NCBI RefSeq assembly: GCF_042434915.1
Contig: NZ_CP170198.1
Coordinates: forward strand, 1,178,001-1,242,000
Source of the DNA: Aquimarina sp042434915
GTDB taxonomy: Bacteria > Bacteroidota > Bacteroidia > Flavobacteriales > Flavobacteriaceae
Length of the DNA: 64,000 bases
Direction of reading: 5' to 3'
Part shown: positions 9,113 through 18,975 of the stretch, in pieces
Position numbering within the stretch: position 1 is the stretch's first letter
Layout of the letters: the number at the start of each line of letters is the position of its first letter
Program-made: the position numbers and the translations under genes
Notes under the pieces: generated by a model
What the model was told of the DNA's origin: nothing
Database searches by the model: none
Seen by the model: the letters and a program-made list of their open reading frames with translations, nothing else

Positions 9113-9793
9113 ATGAAAATTACTTTTTACGGTCAGAATAGTTTGTTATTAGAAATTGATGATTGCCGAGTTTTGGTAGATCCATTTATTTCAGGAAACC
9201 CTTTATCAAAAGATAAAATTGATATCGATACTATTAAAGCAGATTATATATTATTAACCCATGCACATGAGGATCATATTCTAGATGCTGAAGCTATTGC
9301 AAAAAACAACGATGCAGTAATTGTATCTAATTATGAAATAGCTATGCATTACCAGCAAAAAGGTATCGAAGTTCACCCAATGAATCATGGAGGCGCTTGG
9401 GAGTTCGAATTTGGAAAAGTAAAATACGTGAATGCATTGCATACGAGTAGCTTTCCCGATGGAAGCTACGGGGGACAACCTGGAGGATTTGTTATACAAG
9501 GAGAGCACAAAAGTATTTATATTGCTGGAGACACAGCGCTCACCATGGATATGAAACTTATTCCTTTGTTTACAAAATTAGATTTAGCCATTTTACCCAT
9601 AGGGGATAATTTTACCATGGGTATCGACGATGCCATACTTGCTAGTGACTTTGTTGCATGTGATAAAGTATTAGGGGTACATTATGATACTTTTGGATAT
9701 ATCGAAATTAACCATGAAGAGGCTAAACGAAAATTTTTTGAAAACAATAAAGATTTAATGTTGTTGGATATTGGAGAAAGTATTACAGTGTAG
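9113..9793 (+). CDS. UPF0173-type metal-dependent hydrolase (metallo-beta-lactamase fold)
   Basis: 226 residues. The MBL zinc motif THAHEDH is at about 49-55 (H50, H52, D54, H55). Further metal ligands are expected in LHTSSFPDG and YIAGDTALTMDM (the H and D of the fold), plus the C-terminal VLGVHYDTF His. The family (UPF0173/UlaG-like) has poorly defined substrates. It ends directly against the menC start (stop TAG, then ATG), so translation is probably coupled. Its place inside the men run hints at a metabolic or repair role there, but that is inference only. Confidence 0.88.
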   Translation: MKITFYGQNSLLLEIDDCRVLVDPFISGNPLSKDKIDIDTIKADYILLTHAHEDHILDAEAIAKNNDAVIVSNYEIAMHYQQKGIEVHPMNHGGAWEFEFGKVKYVNALHTSSFPDGSYGGQPGGFVIQGEHKSIYIAGDTALTMDMKLIPLFTKLDLAILPIGDNFTMGIDDAILASDFVACDKVLGVHYDTFGYIEINHEEAKRKFFENNKDLMLLDIGESITV

Positions 9794-10837
9794 ATGGTAG
9801 CAACCTATAAAAAATACATTCTTGATTTTAAAAGACCTAGTGGTACCTCACGAGGTGTTTTACGTACCAAAGAAACATGGTTTTTAATTTTAACGAAAGA
9901 CGGAAATACAGGGATTGGTGAATGCGGAGTTTTAAGAACGTTAAGTATAGATGATCGTCCCGATTATGAGGATAAATTAAAATGGGTCTGTGCTAATATT
10001 TCTCTTGGTAAAAAAAAGTTATGGGAGGCATTACTAGCGTACCCAAGTATTCAATTTGGTATAGAAATGGCATTTAAATCGTTAGAAAGTACACAACCAT
10101 TTCTTTTGTTTCCTTCAAAATTTACCAAACACCAAGATCCTATTCCCATAAATGGTCTAATTTGGATGGGGGATAAATCTTTTATGAAAAATCAGATTAA
10201 AGAAAAATTAGAACAAGGGTTTACGTGTATTAAATTAAAAATCGGAGCAATAGATTTTGAAAATGAACTAGCACTTCTTAGATATATAAGAAAACACTAC
10301 TCATCAGATACTATCGAGATTCGAGTTGACGCAAATGGTGCTTTTGATCCTAGTAAAGCACAAAAGCAACTCGAACAATTATCTCAATTTGATTTGCACA
10401 GTATAGAACAACCTATTAAAGCGGGGCAATTAGAAAGTATGTATGATTTATGTAAAAACTCCCCACTCCCCATAGCTTTGGATGAAGAGTTGATAGGTAT
10501 ATTTACTTTAGAAGAAAAACGGAATCTTCTTAATAGTATTCAACCACAATATATAATCTTAAAACCAAGTTTGATAGGTGGTTTTAGAGGTACTCAGGAA
10601 TGGATAGATTTGGCCAATCAATTGAAAATTGATTGGTGGATAACAAGTGCTTTAGAAAGTAATATCGGACTTAATGCTATTGCACAATATACGTATACGT
10701 TACAAAGTAAGCTTCCGCAAGGATTAGGTACTGGAGCATTATACACTAATAACTTTAAAGCTCCATTAACAGTAACTCAAGGAAAATTATATTACAATAC
10801 CCAAGTTAAATGGGAGGTATCATATTTAAATAACTAA
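9794..10837 (+). CDS. menC: o-succinylbenzoate synthase
   Basis: 347 residues of the enolase superfamily (muconate-lactonizing subgroup). It dehydrates SHCHC to o-succinylbenzoate in menaquinone synthesis. The active-site KxK is K147/K149 in CIKLKIG. Metal ligands are expected at D179 (RVDANGAF, with N181), E205 (SIEQPI) and the acidic ALDEELIG segment, and the second catalytic Lys is in YIILKPSLIGG. The start abuts the UPF0173 stop and the CPBP gene starts 4 bp after its stop, so the three are clearly one operon. Confidence 0.93.
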   Translation: MVATYKKYILDFKRPSGTSRGVLRTKETWFLILTKDGNTGIGECGVLRTLSIDDRPDYEDKLKWVCANISLGKKKLWEALLAYPSIQFGIEMAFKSLESTQPFLLFPSKFTKHQDPIPINGLIWMGDKSFMKNQIKEKLEQGFTCIKLKIGAIDFENELALLRYIRKHYSSDTIEIRVDANGAFDPSKAQKQLEQLSQFDLHSIEQPIKAGQLESMYDLCKNSPLPIALDEELIGIFTLEEKRNLLNSIQPQYIILKPSLIGGFRGTQEWIDLANQLKIDWWITSALESNIGLNAIAQYTYTLQSKLPQGLGTGALYTNNFKAPLTVTQGKLYYNTQVKWEVSYLNN

Positions 10838-10841
10838 GAAC

Positions 10842-11792
10842 ATGTTTATACAACAAGCTTTCAGAGGGAAGAATGAGATTTGGCGATATATTATAGGTTT
10901 GGTTGTCATAGTATTAGGTTGGCAAGTATTTGGGGTACTACCTCTCTTTATTGTAGCATTTATAACATCAGGTGATATAAATTCATTTTTGAGTGCTGCA
11001 GAAAATTCTTTTATGAGTTTGGGAATTGATACTAATTTTTTATTGGCCCTAATGATTTTTAGTTTTGTAGTAGGATTAGGAGCTTTATATCTTAGCGTAA
11101 CGGCAATACATCATAAAAAAATTATTGATGTAACGACTACACGATCTACAGTAGATTGGAGTAGAATCAAATTTTCTTTTCTATTAGTACTAATTGTTAA
11201 TGTTTTATTTTTCGGTATTAGTTACGTGCTAGAGCCAGAAATTTTTATTCTAAATTTTGAGGTAGTGCCGTTTCTAATTTTATTAATTATTGCCCTAGTA
11301 CTACTACCACTTCAAACTAGCTTTGAGGAATACCTTTTTAGAGGATATCTTATGCAATGGTTTGGATTACTTGCCAAAAATAGGTGGGTACCCTTACTGG
11401 TAACTTCTATTATATTTGGATTACTTCATGGAGCGAATCCAGAAGTTGCAAAACTAGGTAATGTGATGATGATTTTTTATATTGGTACAGGTTTGCTCCT
11501 TGGGGTACTTACCCTTATGGACGAGGGGATGGAACTTGCATTGGGTTTTCATGCAGCCAATAATATTGTAGCAGCCGTTCTTGTTACTACTAATTGGAGT
11601 GTTTTTCAAACCAATGCTATATTTTTGGATATTTCAGAACCTTCTGGAGGTATTGATATTGTATTACCTGTGCTTATCGTATATCCTATCTACTTATTAA
11701 TTTTTGCAAAAAAATACGGATGGACTAATTGGAAAGAGCGATTAACAGGAAAAGTTGTTCCCCCAAAACAAAATAAGAGTATCGAAATTTAA
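10842..11792 (+). CDS. CPBP family intramembrane glutamic endopeptidase
   Basis: 316 residues with about eight TM helices. The CPBP (CAAX protease and bacteriocin-processing) motif EExxxR is in SFEEYLFRGYLMQW (E162, E163, R167). FGLLHG (H197) and a later FHAANN segment supply the remaining catalytic residues. The family covers type II CAAX prenyl proteases, bacteriocin-immunity and protein-maturation enzymes; the substrate here is unknown. It lies between menC (4-bp gap) and menE (55-bp gap). Its presence in a men operon is notable, but synteny alone gives no function. Confidence 0.9.
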   Translation: MFIQQAFRGKNEIWRYIIGLVVIVLGWQVFGVLPLFIVAFITSGDINSFLSAAENSFMSLGIDTNFLLALMIFSFVVGLGALYLSVTAIHHKKIIDVTTTRSTVDWSRIKFSFLLVLIVNVLFFGISYVLEPEIFILNFEVVPFLILLIIALVLLPLQTSFEEYLFRGYLMQWFGLLAKNRWVPLLVTSIIFGLLHGANPEVAKLGNVMMIFYIGTGLLLGVLTLMDEGMELALGFHAANNIVAAVLVTTNWSVFQTNAIFLDISEPSGGIDIVLPVLIVYPIYLLIFAKKYGWTNWKERLTGKVVPPKQNKSIEI

Positions 11793-11847
11793 AAAACATT
11801 TGATGCATTTTTAACATACTTATCATGATTATAACTGAAATTTGAAT

Positions 11848-12962
11848 ATGCAAGAGCCAGAACTAACGATAGCATATCCGATTCACGAAGCTTTTGAGTT
11901 AAACAAACAAAAGCTAGATAAATATGGGGTTAAACAAGTTGCTATAACGTTAATAGATACTGGAGAACCATATGAACAAGAAATAGGATATTTTTTATTA
12001 GAATGGTTAGATGGTAAAGAATATATAACCGTAAGAACTTCGGGGTCAACAGGTAAACCGAAGGTTTTGAAAGTGCTCAAAAAGCACATGGTTAACAGTG
12101 CAAAAGCGACCGGGGATTTTTTTAAACTCGATGCTCAAACACACGCATTACTTTGTCTACCTGTAAATTATATCGCTGGTAAGATGATGCTTGTTCGTGC
12201 CATGATCTTAGGATGGAAAATAGATTGTATTCCGCCCAAAAGTAATCCTCTTGATACTATCTATAAACACTACGATTTTTGTGCAATGATTCCGTTGCAG
12301 TTGGATAATTCAATCAATAGATTGCATTTAATTAAAAAATTAATTGTAGGCGGGGGTGCGATTCGTGAACGTCTAAAAGCCCTAGTACAATCCTGTGACA
12401 CAAAAATTTATGAAACTTACGGTATGACAGAGACCGTATCACATATAGCTGCGCGTCGTATCAATGGTAAAAAAAAGAGAAAAAAAACCTGTTTTTCAAA
12501 ACATTACCCAATATAACAATTGGTACAGATACCAGAGATTGTCTTATTATCAATGCACCATTATTACATGAAAAAACAATCATAACGAATGATGTGGTAT
12601 TTTTAAAATCATATAAAAAGTTTCTCTGGAAAGGGAGATTTGATAATGTTGTGAATAGTGGAGGTATCAAATTGTTTCCAGAGACAATTGAGGTTAAGTT
12701 ACAGCAACTCATTTCCCATCGTTTTTTTTTAATTGGAATACCCGATGATAGTTTGGGAGAAAAACTTATTATGATTATTGAAGCTAATTACTCCAAAGAT
12801 TTAATAAGTTCAATTAACGAAGGTCTTGCTAATATTACCACACTAACTCGTTATGAAATTCCAAAAGAGATTTATTGCCTTACTCAATTTGTCGAAACCG
12901 CAACAGGTAAAGTGCAGCGCAACCAAACGTTACAACTTATACAAAATGGTGAACGAATTTAA
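11848..12962 (+). CDS. menE: o-succinylbenzoate-CoA ligase, split by a -1 frameshift
   Basis: An ANL-superfamily acyl-CoA synthetase that activates o-succinylbenzoate with ATP and CoA. The first frame (ATG 11848, MQEPELTIAYP) carries the A3 P-loop RTSGSTGKPK, VGGGAIRE and ETYGMTET, then runs into a stop at 12514. The rest (FFKTLPNITIGTDTRDCLI, KGRFDNVVNSGGIKLFPE, ATGKVQRNQT) continues in the -1 frame to 12962. The frames meet at an A8-GAG-A8 tract (12469-12487). Reading back one base after AAG gives KKKEKKNLFFKTLP and a protein of about 371 residues, close to the usual length. This could be a programmed slip, a recent deletion of one A, or a sequencing error. No other menE was seen. Confidence 0.85.
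12469..12487 (+). promoter_or_regulatory. slippery A-tract at the menE frameshift
   Basis: Eight A residues, GAG and eight more A residues. In the incoming frame this contains a classical -1 slippery heptamer, A AAA AAG (12471-12477), with codons AAA and AAG in the two ribosomal sites, as in the E. coli dnaX type. The -1 frame then reads GAG (Glu) and continues through a full conserved MenE C-terminus. No clear downstream hairpin was found. Confidence 0.55.
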
Positions 12963-13023
12963 GGTTAACCTACATATTTTAATAATCACTATATTTTACA
13001 CTTAATTAGTAAAACTATCAATA

Positions 13024-14343
13024 ATGAAATATCTTTTTATCTTTTTCTATCTAATAAGTTTTTCTGCAGTTTCTCAAATAATGAGTGAACGTGATCGTGC
13101 TAATGTAAAAGATCAAATTTTAAAAAAGCGACTGGATAGTCTATTACCGCAATTAATGGACGAGACAGATATAGATATGTGGGTACTTATTGCTAGAGAG
13201 TACAATGAGGATCCGGTACTCAAAACAATGCTGCCATCAACGTGGTTGCATGCTAGAAGGAGAACTATGTTGGTTTTTTACCGAGATAGTAGTAATAATG
13301 TTTTTACTAAACAGGCTATAGCTCGTTATGATATAGGAAACCATATAGAAGCAGTATGGGATAAAGAAGTTCAGCCAGATCAGTGGTTGGCATTAACTGC
13401 ACTAATAGAAGATAAGAAACCAAATAAAATTGGGATTAACATTTCAAATGATTTTAACATTGCTGATGGCTTAGTTAAAACAGATTATGATTTGCTCATG
13501 AAAAATTTACCAACATCTTATAAAAATAAAGTTGTTTCTGCTGAAAAACTTGCGGTACGTTGGATCGAAACTCGAATACCTGAGGAAATGGAAATTTATA
13601 AAGAGTTAGTAGCCATTACACATGATATAATCGCAGAAGCTTTTAGCATAAAAGTAATTAAACCCGAACTCACTACAACCGATGATGTGGTATGGTGGTT
13701 ACGACAAAAAGTAACTGATATGGGGTTAGAAACTTGGTTTCATCCTACGGTAGATATTCAAAGAAAGAGTAGTGCGCTTCTTTCAGAGAAAAAAGCATTT
13801 TCCAGTCGTCAAGATAAAACTATTATTCAGCCAGGGGATTTAATACATTGCGATTTTGGAATTACCTATTTAGGACTTAATACAGACTGCCAACAACATG
13901 GTTATATACTACAAAATAATGAAAGTGAAATACCTGATTATTTAAACAACGTGTTTACAAATGGAAACAAAGTTCAAGATCATTTGACAAATAACTTTGT
14001 CAAAAATAACACAGGAAATCAAATACTTTTAAAATCTATAAGTGATTCAAAATCAGATAACTTAAGACCTTCTATTTACACACATCCTTTAGGTATGTAT
14101 GGACACTCTGCAGGTCCAGCAATTGGTATGTGGGATGCACAAGACGGAGTAAAGGGCACGGGTGATTATCCTCTATTTGTAAACACTGTTTATGCAATAG
14201 AACTTAACACAACGGTAACTGTTCCTGAATGGAATAAGGATATTAGAATAATGCTAGAAGAAGTTGGGTTTTGGGGAGTAGATGGTTTTAGATATGTTAA
14301 CGGTAGACAAACAAAACTTATCTCAATCCCCAAACGCAACTAA
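13024..14343 (+). CDS. secreted M24 family metallopeptidase (Xaa-Pro aminopeptidase-like)
   Basis: 439 residues with a signal peptide (MKYLFIFFYLISFSAVSQ), an N-terminal creatinase-type domain and a C-terminal pita-bread M24 domain. All five expected metal ligands are visible: D277 (HCDFG), D288 (NTDCQQ), H354 (THPLGMYGHSAGP), E393 (YAIELN) and E412/E413 (MLEEVGFW). Predicted to remove N-terminal residues from peptides in the periplasm, possibly before Pro. It is separated from menE by 61 bp and faces the carboxylase gene tail-to-tail across 15 bp. Confidence 0.88.
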   Translation: MKYLFIFFYLISFSAVSQIMSERDRANVKDQILKKRLDSLLPQLMDETDIDMWVLIAREYNEDPVLKTMLPSTWLHARRRTMLVFYRDSSNNVFTKQAIARYDIGNHIEAVWDKEVQPDQWLALTALIEDKKPNKIGINISNDFNIADGLVKTDYDLLMKNLPTSYKNKVVSAEKLAVRWIETRIPEEMEIYKELVAITHDIIAEAFSIKVIKPELTTTDDVVWWLRQKVTDMGLETWFHPTVDIQRKSSALLSEKKAFSSRQDKTIIQPGDLIHCDFGITYLGLNTDCQQHGYILQNNESEIPDYLNNVFTNGNKVQDHLTNNFVKNNTGNQILLKSISDSKSDNLRPSIYTHPLGMYGHSAGPAIGMWDAQDGVKGTGDYPLFVNTVYAIELNTTVTVPEWNKDIRIMLEEVGFWGVDGFRYVNGRQTKLISIPKRN

Positions 14344-14358
14344 TTTTCTGCAAAAATA

Positions 14359-15987
14359 TTAGACTTGTATCACTCCTAAATTGAAAGGTTTTTCGATAGG
14401 AGCGTGGTCTGCTGCTTCAATTCCCATACTAATCCATTTTCTGGTGTCTAATGGATCAATAATACCATCTGTCCAGATACGCGCCGCTGCATAGTAGGGT
14501 GAAGTTTGCTTATCATACCTTGCTTTTATTTTATCAAACATTGCTTTCTCATCTTCTTCAGTAATTGTTTGTCCCTTACTTTTTAACGAAGCAGTTTCAA
14601 TCTGAAGTAATACTTTTGCCGCCTGTGAACCTCCCATAACAGCAAGTTCTGCACTTGGCCAAGCACAAATTAATCGTGGATCATATGCTTTACCACACAT
14701 AGCGTAATTACCAGCGCCATAAGAGTTTCCGATAACTACAGTAAACTTAGGTACTACGCTATTACTTACAGCATTTACCATTTTAGCTCCATCTTTTATG
14801 ATACCGCCATGCTCACTCTTACTACCTACCATGAAGCCTGTAACATCTTGTAAAAACACTAAGGGAATTTTCTTTTGATTACAATTAGCTATAAATCGAG
14901 TGGCTTTGTCTGCAGAGTCCGAATAAATCACCCCACCAAACTGCATTTCACCTTTTTTGGTCTTTACAATTTTACGTTGATTGGCAACAATTCCCACTGC
15001 CCAGCCATCAATTCTGGCATATCCAGTCACAATGGTTTGACCATAACCAGCTTTATATTCTTCAAAATCAGAATCATCGACCAACCTAGCGATAATCTCC
15101 ATCATATCATAAGGTTCATTGCGCGCTTTAGGTAGAATTCCATATATATCTTCTTGTTTTTCTTTAGGTAAAAGTGATTTGACTCTGTTGTAACCAGCCT
15201 TATTATAATCACCTATTTTGGACATTATGTTTTTAATAGTATCTAGCGCGTCCTTATCGTCTTTTGATTTATAATCGGTTACACCAGAGATTTCGCAATG
15301 AGTAGTAGCTCCGCCTAAGGTTTCGTTGTCAATAGTCTCACCAATAGCAGCCTTAACTAAATAACTACCTGCCAAAAAGATACTACCTGTTTTATCCACA
15401 ATAAGCGCCTCGTCACTCATAATGGGTAAATAGGCGCCTCCAGCAACGCAGCTTCCCATAACTGCAGATATTTGAGTGATTCCCATACTACTCATTACAG
15501 CATTGTTTCGAAATATGCGACCAAAGTGTTCTTTATCTGGAAAGATTTCATCTTGAAGGGGTAGGTATACCCCAGCACTATCGACTAGATAAATAATTGG
15601 AAGTTTGTTTTCTATAGCTATTTCTTGTGCTCTTAGATTTTTTTTTCCAGTTATAGGAAACCAAGCTCCCGCCTTAACGGTTGCGTCATTGGCAACCACT
15701 ATACACTGTTTACCACGTACATATCCTATTTTGATGACTACGCCTCCCGAAGGACAACCCCCATGCTCTTCATACATATCATCTCCCGCAAAGGCAGCTA
15801 TCTCAATCGCATCTCGGTCATCATCCAAAAGATATGAAATCCGTTCGCGAGCTGTCATTTTACCTTTGCTATGCAGTTTTTCAATACGTTTTTCACCACC
15901 ACCAAGTTTAACTTTAGCTAACCTGTGTTTCAAATCTGAAAGGAGTAATTTATTATGATCTTCGTTTTTATTAAATTTTATATCCAT
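14359..15987 (-). CDS. acyl-CoA carboxylase carboxyltransferase (beta) subunit, methylcrotonyl-CoA type
   Basis: 542 residues. The start is set at MDIKFNKNEDHNKLLL; an in-frame ATG ten codons upstream is less likely. It transfers CO2 from a biotin carrier to an acyl-CoA. Carboxyltransferase marks are GKMTARERISYLLDD, GGCPSGGVVIKIGYV, PIIYLVDSAGVYLPLQDEIF, AVMGSCVAGGAYLPIMSDE, VFLQDVTGFMVGSKSEHGGI and VVIGNSYGAGNYAMCGKAYDP. The AGVYLP and GFMVG regions resemble methylcrotonyl-CoA carboxylase MccB more than PccB, so a leucine-degradation role is likely but not proven. The biotin-containing alpha subunit is not in the window. It is the only gene of its transcript here. Confidence 0.88.
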   Translation of the reverse strand: MDIKFNKNEDHNKLLLSDLKHRLAKVKLGGGEKRIEKLHSKGKMTARERISYLLDDDRDAIEIAAFAGDDMYEEHGGCPSGGVVIKIGYVRGKQCIVVANDATVKAGAWFPITGKKNLRAQEIAIENKLPIIYLVDSAGVYLPLQDEIFPDKEHFGRIFRNNAVMSSMGITQISAVMGSCVAGGAYLPIMSDEALIVDKTGSIFLAGSYLVKAAIGETIDNETLGGATTHCEISGVTDYKSKDDKDALDTIKNIMSKIGDYNKAGYNRVKSLLPKEKQEDIYGILPKARNEPYDMMEIIARLVDDSDFEEYKAGYGQTIVTGYARIDGWAVGIVANQRKIVKTKKGEMQFGGVIYSDSADKATRFIANCNQKKIPLVFLQDVTGFMVGSKSEHGGIIKDGAKMVNAVSNSVVPKFTVVIGNSYGAGNYAMCGKAYDPRLICAWPSAELAVMGGSQAAKVLLQIETASLKSKGQTITEEDEKAMFDKIKARYDKQTSPYYAAARIWTDGIIDPLDTRKWISMGIEAADHAPIEKPFNLGVIQV

Positions 15988-16297
15988 AATGTGCAATATG
16001 TTTGCACGAAAATACAAAAAAGCAGCATTTTGAAAATGATTTCTTATAAAATTACACGTTATTTTACGATTTGTTTAATTTAATACTCCCATTCTTAATA
16101 AAGAATAAAGATTAGTTGATTCACTAGATTTAGTTGTCAATAAAAAATGATCTTAACATCCTAAGATTCAATATTTAAATATGAAAATTATCTGATGATC
16201 TCTTTAAAGCACCTTATTTTGACGATAAAATGTCGATATTTGTATTTCAAGTTGATAATGTTTGAATAATACTATTTAATAAAATAAAATACTATTT

Positions 16298-16480
16298 ATG
16301 GGAATGAATAAAAATACTGTTTTGGCCTGGGCTACTTTTATTATGATACTTGTTGGTTTAGCACTAATTGCTTTAGGCGCATTTAGATATCGTGATGTTT
16401 CAGGATATGGCTTTGCGGCTGTAGGCGTAGGTTTTTTTGCCATAGCATGGGTTTTTAATGCTTTAAAAGGTAGAGTATAA
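16298..16480 (+). CDS. CAL67264 family small membrane protein
   Basis: 60 residues (58 if the second ATG at 16304, MNKN, is used, which fits the family better). Two hydrophobic helices (about 9-28 and 36-54) are joined by FRYRDVSGYGF, and the end is FNALKGRV. The ATFIMILVGLALIALGAFRY and FFAIAWVFNALKG blocks match a conserved flavobacterial small membrane family named after a Gramella protein. Function unknown. It sits upstream of ettA, separated by a terminator. Confidence 0.8.
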   Translation: MGMNKNTVLAWATFIMILVGLALIALGAFRYRDVSGYGFAAVGVGFFAIAWVFNALKGRV

Positions 16481-16543
16481 TACTGTTAATAAATAGTATT
16501 ATAGGACCAATTGACAGATAAATAAATTTATAACAATACAGCG

Positions 16544-16567
16544 CCATGCACTAGCATGGTATTTTTT
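16544..16567 (+). terminator. Rho-independent terminator before ettA
   Basis: CCATGC-ACTA-GCATGG followed by a T-run (16562-16567). It separates the small membrane protein from ettA. Confidence 0.75.
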
Positions 16568-16589
16568 AATTAATAATAAACACACATCA

Positions 16590-18281
16590 ATGTCAGACGA
16601 TAAGAAAGTTATCTTTTCTATGTCTGGAGTTACCAAAACGTACAAAAGTGCAAATACTCCAGTGCTTAAGAATATTCATTTAAGTTTTTTCTACGGAGCA
16701 AAAATTGGTATTCTGGGACTTAATGGCTCAGGTAAATCTACATTATTGAAAATAATTGCAGGAATTGATAAGAATTTTCAAGGAGATGTAGTTTTTTCAC
16801 CAGGATATGCTGTGGGTTACTTAGAGCAGGAACCTCAATTAGATCCAGAAAAAACAGTGCTAGAAATCGTTAAAGAGGGCGCTGCAGAAACGGTTGCTAT
16901 TTTAGATGAGTACAATAAGATTAATGATATGTTTGGCTTACCAGAGGTATATGAAGATGCGGATAAGATGCAAGAGCTTATGGATAAACAAGCTAAGCTA
17001 CAGGATCAAATTGATGCAAGTAATGCTTGGGAGCTTGATACTAAGCTTGAAATTGCAATGGATGCCCTGCGTACTCCAGAACCAGATAAAAAAATAGGTG
17101 TCTTATCTGGAGGAGAAAAACGTCGTGTAGCCCTTTGTAGATTACTTTTACAAGAGCCAGAGATTCTTTTACTAGATGAGCCAACAAACCATTTGGATGC
17201 AGAATCAGTACATTGGTTAGAACATCATTTACAACAGTACAAAGGAACTGTAATTGCCGTAACACATGATCGTTATTTTTTAGATAACGTTGCGGGATGG
17301 ATTCTTGAACTGGATAGAGGTGAAGGTATCCCATGGAAGGGTAATTATTCTTCATGGTTGGATCAAAAGTCAAAGCGCCTTGCACAAGAGCAAAAACAAG
17401 CAAGCAAAAGACAAAAAACCTTAGAACGAGAGTTGGAGTGGGCGAGAATGGCACCAAAAGGGCGCCAAGCCAAACAAAAAGCTCGTTTAAGCAATTATGA
17501 TAAATTACTAAGTCAAGATCAAAAACAAGTTGACGAAAAGTTAGAAATTTATATCCCTAACGGTCCAAGATTAGGAACTAACGTAATTGAGGCCAAAGGG
17601 GTAAGTAAAGCTTTTGGAGATAAGCTACTGTATGAAGATCTTAATTTTAATTTACCACAAGCAGGAATTGTAGGTGTTATTGGTCCTAATGGAGCTGGTA
17701 AAACAACTATTTTTAAGATGATCATGGGTGAGGAACAACCCGATAAAGGTGAATTCAACGTTGGAGAGACAGCCAAAATTGCATATGTTGACCAAAGTCA
17801 TTCTAACATTGAAGCAGATAAAACCATTTGGCAAAATTTTAGTGATGAGCAGGAACTCATTATGATGGGAGGACGTCAAGTAAACTCTCGAGCATATTTA
17901 AGTAGGTTTAATTTCAGCGGAAGCGAACAAAACAAAAAAGTATCAACCTTATCTGGTGGTGAACGCAACCGTTTGCATTTAGCAATGACCCTAAAGGAAG
18001 AAGGCAACGTTTTGCTTCTGGATGAACCGACCAACGATCTAGATGTAAATACATTAAGAGCCTTAGAAGAAGGGCTTGAAAATTTTGCGGGTTGTGCGGT
18101 AGTTATCTCGCATGATCGATGGTTTTTGGATCGAATCTGTACCCATATTTTGGCATTTGAAGGGGATTCACAAGTGTATTTCTTTGAAGGTAGTTTTTCT
18201 GATTATGAGGAGAATAAGAAAAAACGTTTGGGTGGAGATCTTATGCCAAAACGAATCAAATACAAAAAACTAGTACGGTAG
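16590..18281 (+). CDS. ettA: energy-dependent translational throttle protein EttA (ABC-F ATPase)
   Basis: 563 residues with two ABC domains in one chain and no membrane part. Domain 1: Walker A GLNGSGKST, signature LSGGEKRRVALCRLL, Walker B LLLDEPTNHLD. Domain 2: GPNGAGKTT, LSGGERNRLHLAMTL, LLLDEPTNDLD. Between them is the ABC-F linker (about 240-320; KRLAQEQKQASKRQKTLERE, ARMAPKGRQAKQKAR). EttA binds the ribosomal E site and gates elongation according to ADP/ATP. The match over the full length, including the long EttA-type arm after domain 1 Walker A, makes EttA more likely than Uup or YheS. It is followed 1 bp later by the HAD gene. Confidence 0.95.
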   Translation: MSDDKKVIFSMSGVTKTYKSANTPVLKNIHLSFFYGAKIGILGLNGSGKSTLLKIIAGIDKNFQGDVVFSPGYAVGYLEQEPQLDPEKTVLEIVKEGAAETVAILDEYNKINDMFGLPEVYEDADKMQELMDKQAKLQDQIDASNAWELDTKLEIAMDALRTPEPDKKIGVLSGGEKRRVALCRLLLQEPEILLLDEPTNHLDAESVHWLEHHLQQYKGTVIAVTHDRYFLDNVAGWILELDRGEGIPWKGNYSSWLDQKSKRLAQEQKQASKRQKTLERELEWARMAPKGRQAKQKARLSNYDKLLSQDQKQVDEKLEIYIPNGPRLGTNVIEAKGVSKAFGDKLLYEDLNFNLPQAGIVGVIGPNGAGKTTIFKMIMGEEQPDKGEFNVGETAKIAYVDQSHSNIEADKTIWQNFSDEQELIMMGGRQVNSRAYLSRFNFSGSEQNKKVSTLSGGERNRLHLAMTLKEEGNVLLLDEPTNDLDVNTLRALEEGLENFAGCAVVISHDRWFLDRICTHILAFEGDSQVYFFEGSFSDYEENKKKRLGGDLMPKRIKYKKLVR

Positions 18282-18282
18282 T

Positions 18283-18975
18283 ATGTCGTTTGAAACAATC
18301 AAAGTTATTGCATTTGATGCAGATGACACCCTATGGATTAATGAGCCCCTGTTTAGAAAAGCAGAAGATGAGTTTTGTAACCTTTTGCAAACCTATTTAA
18401 CCAAAGAAGAAGCAAATAAACTATTATATGAGGTAGAAATGAAAAATTTACCATTGTATGGCTATGGTATTAAACCATTTACACTATCACTTATAGAAGC
18501 AGCTATAGAGATAGGGGGAACAAAAACTTCTATTGCCCTTATACAAGGACTTATTGCTAAAGGAAAAGAAATGCTAGCAGAACCGGTAGAATTAATTGAC
18601 GGTATCGAAGATACTTTAAAGCGTTTACATGGCGACTATAAACTAGTAATGGCTACCAAGGGTGATTTGTTAGATCAAGAGAGAAAACTTATAAAATCGG
18701 GCTTAGAATCCTATTTTCATCATATTGAGGTCGTTTCAGATAAAACAGAAAAACACTATCACAAATTAGTTAAGCATCTAGATATTGCTCCTTCAGAATT
18801 TTTGATGATTGGTAATTCGTTAAAATCAGATATAATACCTGTGTTAAATATAGGTGCTCACGCGATCCATATACCATTTCATACTACTTGGATACATGAA
18901 ATGGTAGATACCGATGTTGAGCATCCCAATTTTAGAAGTTTAACCAAAGCTATCGAACTTTTTGACTTTTTATGA
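18283..18975 (+). CDS. HAD family hydrolase (YjjG-like)
   Basis: 230 residues. Motif I FDADDTLW (about 11-18) provides the nucleophile and acid Asp. The later VMATKGD segment serves as motif II, and MIGNSLKSDIIPVLNIG is motif III/IV with the conserved D. A helical cap domain lies between motifs I and II (C1 cap). Cytoplasmic phosphatase, possibly acting on nucleotides or sugar phosphates; the substrate is unknown. It starts one base after the ettA stop and overlaps the CAT-like gene by 4 bp (ATGA), so the three are a coupled operon. Confidence 0.88.
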   Translation: MSFETIKVIAFDADDTLWINEPLFRKAEDEFCNLLQTYLTKEEANKLLYEVEMKNLPLYGYGIKPFTLSLIEAAIEIGGTKTSIALIQGLIAKGKEMLAEPVELIDGIEDTLKRLHGDYKLVMATKGDLLDQERKLIKSGLESYFHHIEVVSDKTEKHYHKLVKHLDIAPSEFLMIGNSLKSDIIPVLNIGAHAIHIPFHTTWIHEMVDTDVEHPNFRSLTKAIELFDFL

